64,000 nucleotides of DNA from Cyprinodon diabolis (lineage: Eukaryota > Chordata > Actinopteri > Cyprinodontiformes > Cyprinodontidae), in assembly GCA_030533445.1 (NCBI GenBank), contig CM060070.1:26896001-26960000 (forward strand), written 5' to 3'. How positions within the stretch are numbered: the stretch's first letter is position 1; each line of letters starts with the position of its first letter. The notes under the pieces are model-generated. The model did not search any database and was not told where the DNA came from. It saw nothing but the letters and a program-made list of their open reading frames with translations. Of this stretch, positions 13,301-25,800 are shown in pieces. Made by a program: the position numbers and the translations under genes.

Positions 13301-16300
13301 TCAGACACAAATATTGCTCACTGCAGTAAACAAACATTAAAAAGCTGTAGATTGTAAATTTTTCTACATGTGTTTTTCCATTACAGGTAACATTTTTTAT
13401 TTAAGTCAGAAAACAAATATGACATTAAGAGCAGCAAATGTGCTGTTATTTACCAAATAATAATGGCAACCAGCCTCATTATGGCCTCATTTAAACAGTC
13501 AAAAAACTTTTTAAGAGCCTGTCCCTGATCTTTCATGTTGCCAATGACCAGGCCAAAGCATATGGAGAAGACCACCAGTCCCAGGGCGTTCACGCCGGCT
13601 GAGGACCCGGGCACAGGGACCGTTTCCTCCACTGTCTCCTACAGAACATAACAGAAATAGTAGTTTATAACACAGAAGAACGACTTTAAGCTCGTAAACA
13701 GTCCTAAATTTGAATTGACCTGTATAGTGTGGAGCACCCTGCTGAGGTTTTCATTCAGGTGAGAGTCTGTTATGTTGAGAGTGTTGGTGAGGTTTAGAGG
13801 TACTGTTACATTCCTTGTGTGAATGATCTTCTTATACACTGTTTTATGCTGCAGAGAAACCCATATTTCAAGTTATCAAAGAGATACTAATACTTCAGTA
13901 TGAAAATGACCATACATTCCAAGAGGAAAAAAATTGATTTACCTGAGTGAAGCATGCTTCTACTAGATTGGGGGGAAACATGTTCCTAGATGGAAAGAAA
14001 AAAAATCCAGATGGGTGAAAAATACATTACTGAAACTTAATTTCACAAATGACTTTGTTAATAACCTTATGTAGCACATTTATGTAAGTAGTGGTCAGAT
14101 TCTTGTTAAAATGTCTATTTCCTGTCATAAAAGAAACAATCAAGTTTTAGTGTGACATTTTTTATTTCAACATTTCATTTCAACGGAAAGCAAACTAAAC
14201 CAAACTGATACTTTGTGTTTAAACGTTTTTAGGACAGGGGTTTTTCTTTAGCAGCAGGATTGTAAACCACTGGCCCACATGTCTCATAAGGACAGCAGAG
14301 AGGATCATCGGGCTCCTCTTCCCTCCATAAAAGATTTCCTCCCAGTGCTGTGTGTCCCGAGCCCGTAACATCATTAGTGACCCCTCAAACCCCCACCATG
14401 GACTGTTCTCCCTGCTGCCCTCTGGGAAGAGGTTTTGCAGCATTCAATGCAGGTCAAGCAGATTCTGTAATGGCTTTTTCCCCGCTGCCATCAGAAACTC
14501 TAATCAAGCAATCTGCATCACACTTTTAAACATCATATTTGCACTACATGGCTGATTTTAAAAAAATAATCTCTTTAAATAGAGCACGGCTCAATTTTCC
14601 ACAGAATTTTGCATCACATTTATTTATTTGCACTGCACCTTTATTTATTAATACCTTTTGCAGCATGTCTTTAAACTGGTTTTCCTTTTCTCCTACACTG
14701 ATTACATCCTTTATAAATGGAAATGTTCATTTTACTGCTAAGCTGCTCATTCACTGTTGAAAAAACTATATGCATTGAAATTTCATTTTGTATACACTGT
14801 GTATACAAAATGACCATAAATTTTGTCTATTTCTAATTCATAAGGTGAAGGTGGAAATATATTTAAGTCAAGATGCAGACAGACTCCAACCAGAGAGCAA
14901 CATTAAAGCATAAGTTTAAGAATATACAAAACTCTTGCACCCAGTCTGTTTTCCTTTAATGTTTACTGCTTAATTATAAGGTATTGTTGAATTGAATTGA
15001 ATTTATTTTAACAAATAGGTTTTTATGTTTTAGTTTACAGTTAATACAAAAAACAATATTTACCAAGTTTTCTCCTTTTAAGATCAGAAAAAGGTTTAGA
15101 CTTTTCAGAACGCTTCAAATAACATTACATTTCATATTTTTGGCAAAAACATTGCTCTCTCGAAAGCTCCAAGGCCTTACCTGATGAGGTCCAGAAAAGC
15201 ATCTGTAGTTTGAATCGGTTCAATATTTCCATTTTTCACCACTGGACTGTCCCTGCTGCCTCTGCCCGGCCGGATGATCATCACAATCACAATGCCAATA
15301 AACACTGCGATCAGTGTGGTCACCATGTAGTAGACCACCGCGCGTACACCCATTTTGCCTGATGCCTTTCTGTCCAATGAGGAGATACCTGTAACATGAA
15401 ATAGTTGTTTGTTTGCTGGATCTTTAAACTTAAAAAAAATAAATAAATACTGAGGAAATAATGATTATTTTCCTCATTTCTGAATAGAATACATTCAACA
15501 ACAAAAGGAAGGATTGGCATGTGTGTTTTAATACAATATCTGTCACAATCCTTGGGTAACAATACGATATCACAAAATTACAATATTACTATTAAATGCT
15601 GTATTTTTCCCAGCTATCAAAATTAAATGTATAGATGAAAAAACAAGTACTGTAAATGCTTATCAGAAGATATTGATCATTAAGTTATTTTGGTATTTAT
15701 GTTGTTTGGGGTTTGAGTCAATCCACATCTTCCACTGTGACTGCCTCAACTACAGATATGGCGCTGCAAAGGTAAGCTATTTTCCCTCGTTATTTTAGGT
15801 AAAATGTATTGTTTTTTTTTATAAATTTTATATTAGAAACTGAAAAATCAATAATATATCACAGTATATCACCAAATCGATTTTTATCCACACCCCCTAA
15901 AAATAATCTAAAATATTAAAACCATTTAAATGATTAAAATATGAAATAGGTTGTTTCTGAGTATTAATCAGATGCCAACCTGTGACCAGACTGGAAACAA
16001 TCAGAGGCAGCACCAGCATCTTCAGCATTCTCATCAGCAGCTCCCCAGGAAAGGAAAAGTATTTTATTTCCCTCATGGACAGGTTGTGTGGGCGCAGAGC
16101 GAAGCCTAGGATTACACCTGAACACACACACACACAAAAAATATCAAATAAAGTCAAATAGATCCAAGTAATACATACATTCACTGAGAATATGTTGTTA
16201 AATCTCCACTGACCCAGAGCTACAGCAGCGATGGTGAACAAAACAAACAGGTTCCTCCTGAGGAAACCTTTGAGGCTTTTTCTGCCAATGGAGCCAATCC

Positions 16301-16436
16301 TCTGCTTCATGCTGCTCGCTTTCCTCTCCATGGCTCGGCAAAGGCGTCTCCTAAGGTCAGCTTTGACCGGCGAAGGTGGTTTTTCTGTGTCCTCGTTTAA
16401 GAAAAGACTTGCACTGTTGGGTGGCTTCTCATTCAT
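7348..16436 (-). CDS. slc1a6: Excitatory amino-acid transporter, SLC1A6 (EAAT4)-like
   Basis: This is a sodium-coupled glutamate/aspartate carrier of the plasma membrane. Coding exons (minus strand): 16436-16214, 16117-15980, 15388-15181, 13985-13943, 13848-13720, 13638-13454, 13283-13050, 11941-11747, 10578-10444 and 7546-7348. They join in frame to 562 aa with GT-AG borders. Seen: the RP1-loop serine cluster GTSSSSATLP (383-392), the substrate/Na+ motif NMDGT (420-424), TM8 [13 protein letters not shown], four N-glycosylation sequons in the extracellular loop (N217, N223, N229, N238) and a C-terminal PDZ-type end, ETTM. The start is the first ATG after an in-frame stop in the exon whose acceptor lies at 16480. 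The length (human EAAT4 564, EAAT1 542), the N-terminal [19 protein letters not shown] and location near rab8a/hsh2d favour SLC1A6. The C-terminal [13 protein letters not shown] resembles SLC1A3, so an SLC1A3 paralogue is the alternative. Confidence 0.88.
7715..8600. repeat. GC-rich interspersed segment in the last slc1a6 intron
   Basis: About 0.9 kb of strongly GC-rich sequence lies in an otherwise AT-rich intron, with G-runs near 7776 and 7814 and words such as ggtccctttgggcg. It carries open frames on both strands, but none shows a recognisable domain and base composition explains them. It is probably an inserted repeat; the family was not recognised. Confidence 0.4.
8601..9468. other. Intronic AT-rich DNA with a short (AAAT)n tract
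   Basis: The only structured part is an (AAAT)n-like tract at about 9078-9118. The rest of this part of the slc1a6 intron shows no exon-like segment. Confidence 0.5.
9469..9848 (+). mobile_element. tRNA-derived SINE-like element
   Basis: The head reads like a tRNA gene, with an A-box-like gtgggtagcactgctgcc and a B-box ggtttgattcc near 9524. A conserved body follows (ggagtttgcatgttctccc, ggttaattggcttttct, gactggcgacctgtccaggg) and a GGATGGATG tail. Further copies sit at 12420, 36309 and, inverted, 49004. It lies in the last slc1a6 intron. Confidence 0.75.
10970..11375 (+). mobile_element. 5'-truncated LINE 3' end (family A)
   Basis: The segment holds gctgatttttgcagtttctg, tttctccagg-type words and the terminal signature caatttccccattgtggga followed by caataaagggattttctatt and TTCTATT repeats. 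The same words recur at 28975-29335 and 59440-59790, all in plus orientation. The terminal signature is that of fish LINE 3' tails. It is non-coding. Confidence 0.65.
12420..12730 (+). mobile_element. SINE-like element, second copy
   Basis: Same family as the copy at 9469: cagtgggtagcactgctgcc head, ggagtttgcatgttctc, gactggcgacctgtccaggg and a ggatggatgg tail. The B-box region is deleted in this copy. It lies in a slc1a6 intron. Confidence 0.7.
14219..14765 (+). mobile_element. LINE C-terminal/3' fragment (Rex-like)
   Basis: The region reads, with frame breaks, like the C-terminal end of a fish LINE ORF2: ggcccacatgtctcataagg, cctccataaaagatttcctcc and ttctccctgctgccctctgg. An AT-rich 3' UTR with (TTTA) runs follows. 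It sits in the slc1a6 intron between exons 3 and 4. The Rex/Babar-type assignment is tentative. Confidence 0.5.
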
Positions 16437-16480
16437 AATAAGCTCCAACACCTGGTCTAGGAGGCAGGTGTCGTGTGAAA
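16215..16480 (-). other. slc1a6: First coding exon of slc1a6 with short 5' UTR part
   Basis: The start-codon exon has a good acceptor (TTTCTTTCAG) whose last base is 16481, so about 44 nt of 5' UTR precede the ATG at 16436. An in-frame TAG lies in that leader, which fixes the ATG as the first usable start. The leader therefore needs at least one further upstream non-coding exon. Confidence 0.6.
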
Positions 16481-17116
16481 CTGAAAGAAGTTAAAAAAGG
16501 AATGTTTGTCCCTCCTCTATGTTCAGTCTCAGATATACATGTTATACATCTCAGGAGGCATTTTATGATTGTTGATTGTTAATTAAAATTATTTTATGTT
16601 TTGTCAAAAGACTCCACAAAACCTCATTTCAATCAGTTCTAACAAAAAATGTCAAAAATTAAATGAAAATAATTATACAATAATTACAAATTTCCTTTAT
16701 ATGCAGAAAGTAAACGTTAGGCTATTTTTCAGTCCTCTGTTTGAGAAGATTGTGGAAGCAGCAAAGTGAAACACAAAGTCTTTGGCAAACAGTTTTTCTA
16801 TTCATCTGTTCCCTAACTATGAAAGTACATCTTTTTAGTTTTATACACTACAGAACATGTTACAGGTCTATTTATATTTAATATTAACAACCTTATTTTA
16901 TCTGTGAAATAAAATCCATTATGATTTATGATCCTTTTTTTAATTATGGGCAGTTTTTTTTAAGTTTCGCCTTTACTAACATTGAGATCATTAGGTTCCC
17001 AAATTATCACTAAAGTGAGATAAAGCTAAAAAAAAGTAAGGGTTCTTTTTTAAATGCCCTGGATTAAAAAGCTGTCACAGAACAATGTGAAATAATAGAG
17101 CTCTTTTAAGTCTTAC

Positions 17117-17190
17117 CGTGTTTGTCTTTATCTTTATGGAAGTAGAAACACGTGGCTGCTCGTATTGCTTCTTCCTATTTAGCTTCCAAA
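17117..17190 (-). other. Candidate non-coding first exon of slc1a6 (proximal)
   Basis: A consensus splice donor (CACG|GTAAGAC on the minus strand) ends at 17117. A palindromic CACGTG E-box is at 17149-17154, and AT-rich TATA-like words lie further upstream on the minus strand. It would splice to the acceptor at 16481. Inference from splice signals only. Confidence 0.25.
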
Positions 17191-20100
17191 CCTCTTCCTC
17201 TTTAACTACACCCTCTTTAAACACACTCCACTTCCCGCGCTTTCACTCCGTGACGTCTGAGACATCTGTTTATCTAACTACTACCAAATCATGCCTTCAC
17301 TTCAGTGAAGTTCCTGCAGTCATTTCAAATTTTTCATATCAGCATTTTACACTTGTTCCAATCAACCAATCTATCTGTCTGTCTGTTTAAAGCTAGACTG
17401 TAAAGCAAAATGAAGCATAAGTGAAAGTTTGGTTTAGCTCTTGTTAGTTGTATTTCTGCCTAACTCTGCAGAGCCGCTAGCAGCCTATTTCCTCTTCCAA
17501 TTTCTGCATCTTATTGTAAGGTGAGAACGCGGTTTGTTTTAACTAGTCCATGTGACTGAGAGCAGTAGGTTTATCTTTGCAAAGAGCAGAAACTGAAATC
17601 AAAGAGAACATATTAAATAATGCACATTTTGTCATGAGCATATGTTTCAGATACTTATAAAGGCAAATACATTTAAATTGTTGCGACTGATGTGTCACTG
17701 ATTTTACACACGGCTATTCAATTTTGACCTGATTAGTAGATCAGCTTTGCAAACACCATAGAGCTTGTGCATGTTTTTATACATGCAAGCCTTTGAGGAT
17801 ATGACACAAAGAGGCCTGGTTTTCACAAGGTTTGAGCTGCTTAAAAAAGGTGCAATCTTGCAGTCGACCTTTAAAGAAGGAGCAAGGTGATTTTCACTCG
17901 CAACATAGCAGAATGTATGAAGAGAACAATCCATTTGGTACTTTCCTTTATATATTTAACTTTAACTTTTGTTATTTTTATGATTGTACCATTTTTAATG
18001 TTCATGGCACTTTAAAATAACTATGACAAGAGCACTGTAAATGGTATTTAGCATTATAAATAGTATTTTATAAATAATCATTGTCATTTTTACCTCTAAT
18101 GTCTTATGACCTTATATGCCACTCTCAAACTGCCAGTAAAACACAATATGCTGATGTGTTGCACACATGCACAAATAAAATGTCTGTACATTTTAGCGTC
18201 CCTTATCTAGAATCTTTGAAGTTTAGTACACCCATAGTGAACTGTTCTGTATTTAAATGGCCCCCTAAAATTCGGCTAATATCTTTTCAAAGTCCTTTCA
18301 TCATTGTGGTTTTAACTAAGTGTCATATTGTGTCATATTTTATAGCAGTTAGAGAGCCAAAGCAGGAATCATAACAAGAATCAATTAAAATACTCAAAAG
18401 TATTTAAATCCTATCAAAATAATATATAAAAAAATAAAATTAACAATTAATCATAACAACCAAAATAGATAATAATAATAATGGATAATACATTGGTAAC
18501 AAAAGGTATCTTTGCTTTATTTGTGTGTAGAGTAGTAGGCTTACATAAAATGGCAATAAATACCAATTTATTAATTGGTATTTGTTTCTATTCAAATGCT
18601 TTTTATTATTATCATTTATTTAAAAAAAAAAAAAATCTACCAACCAAGATTAGTCTACGCTTTAAAACCATGTGTATACATCACTCTAATCAGACTGTTT
18701 CTTCTCTTTAAAGGAACAATATGTCAAGTTTATTTTGATCCAGATTAAGAAAGGTTAAAGGGATTAGTTCCCTTCAGCTTAAAGTCAGTCACACGTTATC
18801 AAATTTAAAGCCACTATAGATTCACAACCATTTTGCTCAGACCATCATCTTGTCAAAGCCTGTAACAGTGTAGCTTTAGAGAAAACTGTTTTACAGAGAG
18901 TGCCTTGGGCTAGTTTTAAAACAAACCTGTTTCAATCAAAAGATTGTAATATCATTTAGCCAAGTAGATCAATAGCTAATAACAGTAAAATAAAATCTGA
19001 AAACTGAGAGGACCAAAAAGGCAGAATACACTAAAACATAAACCAAGTGCATATCTGTAGGGTCTTCAACAAGACAAGATCATCTACGTCACAATACAAA
19101 CAACTGAACTTAGAGATATGGGAAAACACTGCATATGAGAACATTAAAAAATAAGTGATTGGATCGATGCTGGAAGGTGAAGCATATTTTAAACCCGGAA
19201 AGGAAAATCAGACCAGCATTTTAAAAAATACACAAAACTATACTTTCAAACTGCCTATATGTCCTGTATTATACAAATATAACTTCAATTTAAGCTTCAA
19301 CAAGGAAACACTAATTGTTCTAAATGCCCTCTGTACAAATATATCAGTTTCTATAATTTATTTCTAACATTGAGCATAAAGCTGTAGATAGATATTTCTC
19401 ATAGAGAGCCAGGTATAATTTAAGGTGCCCATGAACTACTCACCACTCATGGTTTCAGAAAGTCACTTTCAAGCAGCCCAACTGAAGTCAGGTGACGGTC
19501 AGAGCTTAACGAGCGCACACGGCAAAGTGTATGGTTCTCATATGAGCAGCACAATGTTTAACACGCTATGCTCACAAACAGACAGACATGAAAAGGTTTC
19601 TCCTATGGTCTGACCTTCTCATACATCCACACATCCACCTGACACACACACATACACACATGCACAAAGGACAGACAACCTTTCATTGCATCTACTGTAA
19701 GTGAAACATGAGTACAAAGGGCTACATTGACGACATAGAAAACATTTTACAGAATACTTCTACAACAACCTGCACCCAAAAAACTACTATTCACCCATTT
19801 ATGCATCACAATGAATTAGTGTAATCACTATATATATTTTAGGAATGTCCTGATTTAATGTCGATACTAGAAATCGGTCTGATATCAGCAATAAAAATGA
19901 TATCTGAATATATCAGCTTTCATGTAAAACTACTGACATTAGCCTCCTGATAAAAACACACAGCAAAATTAGCAAAATTTAAAGTAGGTACATTTTTCTT
20001 CATATAAGTGCTTTTTTTTCTTGAATTGAGCAGGTAAGTGGGATGCTGGCAATTTGCATTAAAATAAGAAAAAACAACTACAATCTCTTATTTCAAGTCC

Positions 20101-20999
20101 ATAATATCTACTTAAAATGGTTAAAATGGAAAAATACTCTTTTTATCAGCAGATCATCTTATTTAGCTACTTAAATCATGGATAAATACACTTATTATAA
20201 GTAAAAACTCATATTAAGATATTTTACTAATCTTTTATTGTTTTGCAGTGCTCTGTGTTTCTGCTTGAGGTTTATGTAATCTATTAATAAATTGACCAGT
20301 TGCTCTCAAACCTATGGCTGTTGACCTATCTGTAGGAGTAATATCAATTCAGTTTAAACTGAATTCACTTGCATGGTATTGTTTCTGTTTTTTGGAATAG
20401 TGTAAACCCTGCTTAACTATACTGCTTTTTGGTAAATTGCTTAAAAACATGATTTTCAGCTTTATGCATATTTTACAAATGCTGTCAACAAGTACAGATA
20501 TAATGTTTCTAAACATCAAATTTGCTTAATTGTTCATTTCCAAAACAAGAAAACATGACAGCATAAATTTCAATTAACTCACCTAGCCACACACACCAAA
20601 ATTATGCAGATTAGTATTCAGTGCTACTGTATGTGACCAGTAACTAGTAACTTTGATTGTGCAGCAACTGAGTTAATAACTCAGTTACTTTTTTGGAGAA
20701 GTAACTAGAAACCATAACTTCCCAACAGATTAAGCCTTTTCAGTTATGCCACACTACAAAATAAGTAATAAAAGTATAAATGATTTGATAGTGTGTCGAG
20801 CCAGTATAAGTTTTGATCAATGTTCAAAGCTGCAATATCTGTATTGGTAAATTTACCAATTGACTATCATATAGACAATTGGTCAATTGGTCATTTAAAA
20901 AAAAATCAATATTAGCAATATGGATAAAAAAATTCTTGGATAAAAAAAGTTCTTTTCAGAATCATATTTCTAAAGTCAGAGGTTATAGACATCTTTCTC

Positions 21000-21290
21000 A
21001 ATAAAATAGAATAGATTGGAATTCAACTTTATTGTCATTACACTGTCACAAGTACCAAGCCACGAAATGTAGTTTGCATCTATCATTATGTGCTATACAG
21101 GATGTAAATATTTATTTACATATGCATAGAAACTCTATGGATTATAAATGCTATATATAAACAGAGAGTGATTTTAAGAGACTGTAAAATAAATAAATAT
21201 GGAAGCTATATAAGGATTATACGGGAAAGTTAGGATGTGGATTACACATATATATATAGTAGGCTTAAAATACGGGAGAAAGAAAAGAAG
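21000..21290 (-). mobile_element. LINE 3' end, minus orientation
   Basis: The plus strand reads ataaaatagaatagattgga, then aattcaactttattgtcatt and caagccacgaaatgtagttt. Its complement is a LINE 3' terminus (GACAATAAAGTTGAATTCC, then TCTATTCTATTT tail). It is 5'-truncated and non-coding. Confidence 0.6.
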
Positions 21291-22416
21291 AAAAGCCTGT
21301 CAAAACAAAGGTAGAATGAGAAGTCTCTCAGCTTTTTAAAAAAATCTCAATTCTTGTCAAGATAGATGTTTTTATACTTTAAATTTGTTTATATATATTG
21401 AACTTAAATTCCAATTTAAACTTCAGTCATGACTAGTTGTTTCATTTGCAATAAATGCTCTTAGACAATAATACAGGTTATAGATAAAATGGGAGTGTAG
21501 GCAGAGTGTCAGCACGAGTGTGTTAACTCCCATTTCATAAATTTTGAGTATATAACGTGTATACCTGAACAGGCAGATAGGGAATTATACTTTAATGCCA
21601 TTTCCTTCTCATCACTTAATGAAAAGGTTTAAGATGAATAGGGACAAAATTATAACCGATCATAAACAGACACAACATTTCTTAAGAAAATCATTGATAT
21701 TTTGAAAGTATATTGCAGCTCGAAAACATCTTACTTTTTCATTTAATTTCCAGACTTAGTGAAACACATGGTTAGGCAATGTTTTTTATGAGGTCAAATG
21801 ATCTAGTCATTAAGGTGTCTTTTATTGCCAATATCTATGTGGAAAAGTAGTCAGCCACCTTTCAGACCCAATAACCTGTGCAACATTTGGCTGCAACAGC
21901 TTTCGAGCATTTCTAAAAACTGGCAATCCTTCCTTTAAAACACTGTGGAAGAATTTCAACCCACTACTCTTAGTATAACTGTGATAATAAGCCACATTAG
22001 ACTATCTAACCATCAATAGCCTATTTAAAACTATGCTGCTTACATTCAACAAATTAAGATCCGGACTTTGTGGAGAATTAAGGGCTAAAGCAACTTGTGG
22101 AGGCCTTTAAGCGGCAAATCAGTTCCTGGACATCACACTACTTACACAATGTTTCAATGTACGAATGATGGTTTTTCTGTAACACATTTTCTAAATTGGA
22201 ATAGAATTTCCCCTTCATAGATGACATCATTATAAAACAGCTGTTCGTGTTTACTCAGGTTACGTTTGGCTGATATTTGAATTTACTTTAATATGAACAA
22301 TTTATAATCAGTAACAATGGAACATGGGAAAAAAAACACATGAGGGTAAAAAAAAGCATAAAAGGAAACAAGCTTTTGGAGGAGTAGTTGTACTAAATTA
22401 CAAGTAAAAAAGATGA

Positions 22417-22571
<155 letters not shown>

Positions 22572-22668
22572 ATTATTAAGTTGACCAATCTCTTTGTTTC
22601 AAAAGGTCCCTTTTTGCATATATCCTGTTTTTAGTTCAAATTAAAGATAAAAACAATGTGTCACCCAC

Positions 22669-22800
22669 CTGCTTGTCGAAAGACGATGCTCACTCCATCA
22701 CGTGAATCTCTCTATCTTCTCTACTACACTGTTTGCTGCTGCTAATGAAGCACTGATGCCCACTCACAAGCTCTTCCCTCATCATCCTCACTGTAAACTC
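22669..22800 (-). other. Candidate distal non-coding first exon of slc1a6
   Basis: A perfect donor (AAGCAG|GTGGGTGAC on the minus strand) ends at 22669, with a CACGTG E-box at 22699-22704. No long frame is open through it. It faces the orphan acceptor of the slc1a6 start exon at 16481, about 6.2 kb downstream. The left (5') limit at 22800 is arbitrary. Confidence 0.3.
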
Positions 22801-25800
22801 TGGCTTTACGAGGCGATGCCGCTGCTTGTGCTTTGCAAGGAGATGCATCTAGGATGTATGCGTGGGTGGAGAGGATGTTGATGATTCTTTAGGTTTAAAA
22901 ATTATAATTTATGGGAACAGATCCTTGAGTTTCTTTAAGTTTGATTAAATGATTGTATAAGAGCACATGGAATGTAAATGACATTGTATTTGGGTCCTTG
23001 TGCTGACAGTACAAATGTACTTTCTACACAGTAGTAATTGCTATGACAGCATGAATGTGCTAACTGCTGTACACCAGGGATTTGGTTGTATCTGCTACCC
23101 TGCTGGCATCCAGATGCCCAGTTCTCTGCTCGCACACCCACACATCACACTCATGTTCACAACAGCTGCATTAAAATGCATGGATAAAAAGATTATAATC
23201 GTACACAACGTATTACTCTGAAGGGATAACAAAGCTAATAAAAACAGTTAGGTTTGCACAGAATGGGAAAAAAAATTAAACATTTAAAAACACAAGTAAA
23301 AAATTATTTATACAAATTGACAAAAGAATAAATACATTAAAGATTGAAATTCGGAAATTGTTAACTGAGATTTGAATTTTGAGTAACAAATGAAAATCGC
23401 TTAGCTTTACTAGTCTTTTGGTGGCTTCTCCGGAGCTTTGCATATATATTGTTTTATTCTTGACTGTGGATTAATTTTCATCAGATATCAAACTGTTTTG
23501 CACCTCAGTTGTGCAATATTGTACAGATAAGTTATTATTTTCATACTCTGTTTGAAGCAAACTTTTTCATTCATCAAGGAAGTCATGTCCTTCTTTCATA
23601 TTGCTGATACAAAATAACAAATATCTGAAAAATTAAAAACTACAAAATAAGTTATTAGACCTGTACTGTTTGTTTTGGTTGCAAGGAAAAGAGTGAAAAG
23701 ATCTACCACTGTTCTGAAAACACATTTGATTTACATGGCTTTTAAAGCTAAGGCTCACAGTGGGTAACCAAAGAAAAGAAGAGTGTTCCTTGGTGAATCA
23801 ACACCAAGTAGACATAATGAAGTTCACAAGGGAGAAAGAATGAACCCCCATGACCTGGATGGGGGACATAAAATTCACACAAGGATACAAAAGATAAAAA
23901 CAAAGCTTTACAAAAGCTCAATTAAGTGTTCATCTGAACATACAGGACTTTAAAACTACCATTACAATCTGTAACAACTAACGCAGCTCACCATAAGTAA
24001 AAACCTGGATGTATGAAGATTTTGGAGGGGCTTTGGTAAATCACTATGGGTTGCCTTCAACAAAGTTTATTCTGAAAAAACAGCCACCATGTCTGCTGAT
24101 GAGAAGGAAGTTCAGTTTTACTGTCTTGGTAGAAGTTGATGAGGTAATCAAAGTGCTCCATAAGGACAGGGAACTTGGAGAGGAGATGTATTCCTAAGTA
24201 AAAAATAAAAAAACAAAGAAAGAAAGAGAGATTGGTTCAACTGTGGTATCAGCCTCCTTGCAAAGATTACGCGCAAAATGTTCCAATAAATTGACAAGGG
24301 TCGTTTTTTTTTTGGTTTTTTGGACTATATAACCAGATGAAATGAGCTTTCCTAATGTACCTGATTTCCTGTCAGAATTTCCCCCTAAATCAAATGTGGA
24401 GAAATTTAGTGAATATTTAAAACAGTTAAAGACATCCTCTGACCAGATGCAAAAAAAAAAATATAAAAAAAATAAAACTTTTCCTAATTGTTGAGAGAAC
24501 AAAGAAGAACTTCTTGAGGAAGAAGCAGCTGGGGCATGCAGCGTTGCTAATCAACAACTGTGGGAAGGTGAAGTTAATGATAGTGTACAAAAAAGGCACC
24601 TTAACCCAATCAAAAAGCATGGGGTTGCTGGTAAAGAAGGCTCCACCTACACAGAGTGAGAAGATGGCCAACCGCATCACTGTGTGATTCTCTTTCCAAA
24701 GTGTTCTGCTGTATACAACTCAGAGCCAAAGTATTTTATATTGATAATTTTTTTTTATTTTTTATTTTAGCATTAAAAACATTTGTATTATTAGTAAAAT
24801 GAGTAAAAGTTTTTGCAATTTTTCTTCCCACTTGAAAATGTGATTTAGTCTATACATTTTTTAAGCCTAATTTTGGTTATTTTTAGCAAAAAAAATAAAA
24901 AAAAGATCTTAATAAATGTGCCAAAAGTCTCATTGAGTTGAAGAAATCCAGCAGTTAGAGTATGAACTGAAGATAAACCCAGCTGAATCTATTACACAGA
25001 GGTATTTAAGAAACTAATCCATAATTTCAATAAACAAATTATCTTTTTAATGCGCTGAACCCACTGAATGTTCATTCATTGATTAGCACAGTTCCATTTT
25101 ATTATTCCTTATGCTGGATATGGGCTTTTCTCCAGTTCCAGTTTGGTGTAGGTCCAAAGTGATCGAGGCAGACTGCATTACCATGGAAACGCAATTATCA
25201 TGCCATAATGTAGGAGGCATGGATCATGTATGAACCACGCTTAGGTAGTGCAATTGTTCACTAACCGACAGAGAAATATCTCAGTTTTCTTTATAACTAA
25301 ATGTCCTTCTATCCCTATTGACTCATCATAAGCAATCATATTTTTATTGGAGACCACTTTAGAAATGAGTTTTGCTGAATATACAGAAAAGAATAGGATC
25401 ATCATGTCCTCATCCATATTAAACATGATCATTGCATATAATGGGTGTTGATTAGATTACCTAAAACAGTGTCTGGTAATGAATTTAAATCCTTGTTGCT
25501 TCCACCTATAAACTGTCCATTAGTTACCCAGCAACATGCGATATATCAATTTCGCAGCAGTGAAGCAGCGAGTCGGAGCTCTGACTGAGATGTTTGTGCA
25601 ACCATATTATTGTCTCTAAAACACTATGAAGGGCAAAGATGTGGAATGAAGCATGCTTCCCTGTCCCTGAAGCACACAGAGAGACTGCTTGCTAATCAAT
25701 TATTCCTCAAAGGAAGGATTTTAGCTAAGCTTTGCTCTAAGACACACCTCACCCATGATGGAGCAGGTGTTACAGAAAGGCTATAAACAGATTTAAATAG

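Larger units (their letters stand above)
16481..22416. other. Large intergenic region or 5' intron of slc1a6
   Basis: AT-rich sequence without a recognisable protein exon. It holds two possible slc1a6 leader exons (one at 17117, another beyond it at 22669), a LINE tail at 21000-21290, a short CA-rich patch near 19640-19665, and fragments near 19850 that look like an old interspersed repeat. Whether it is intron or intergenic depends on the true slc1a6 transcription start. Confidence 0.4.

Noticed and set aside
16214..16451. Upstream GTG start for slc1a6 giving MLELI-
   Set aside because: Non-ATG; the ATG at 16436 gives the family-like N-terminus and an in-frame stop lies just upstream.
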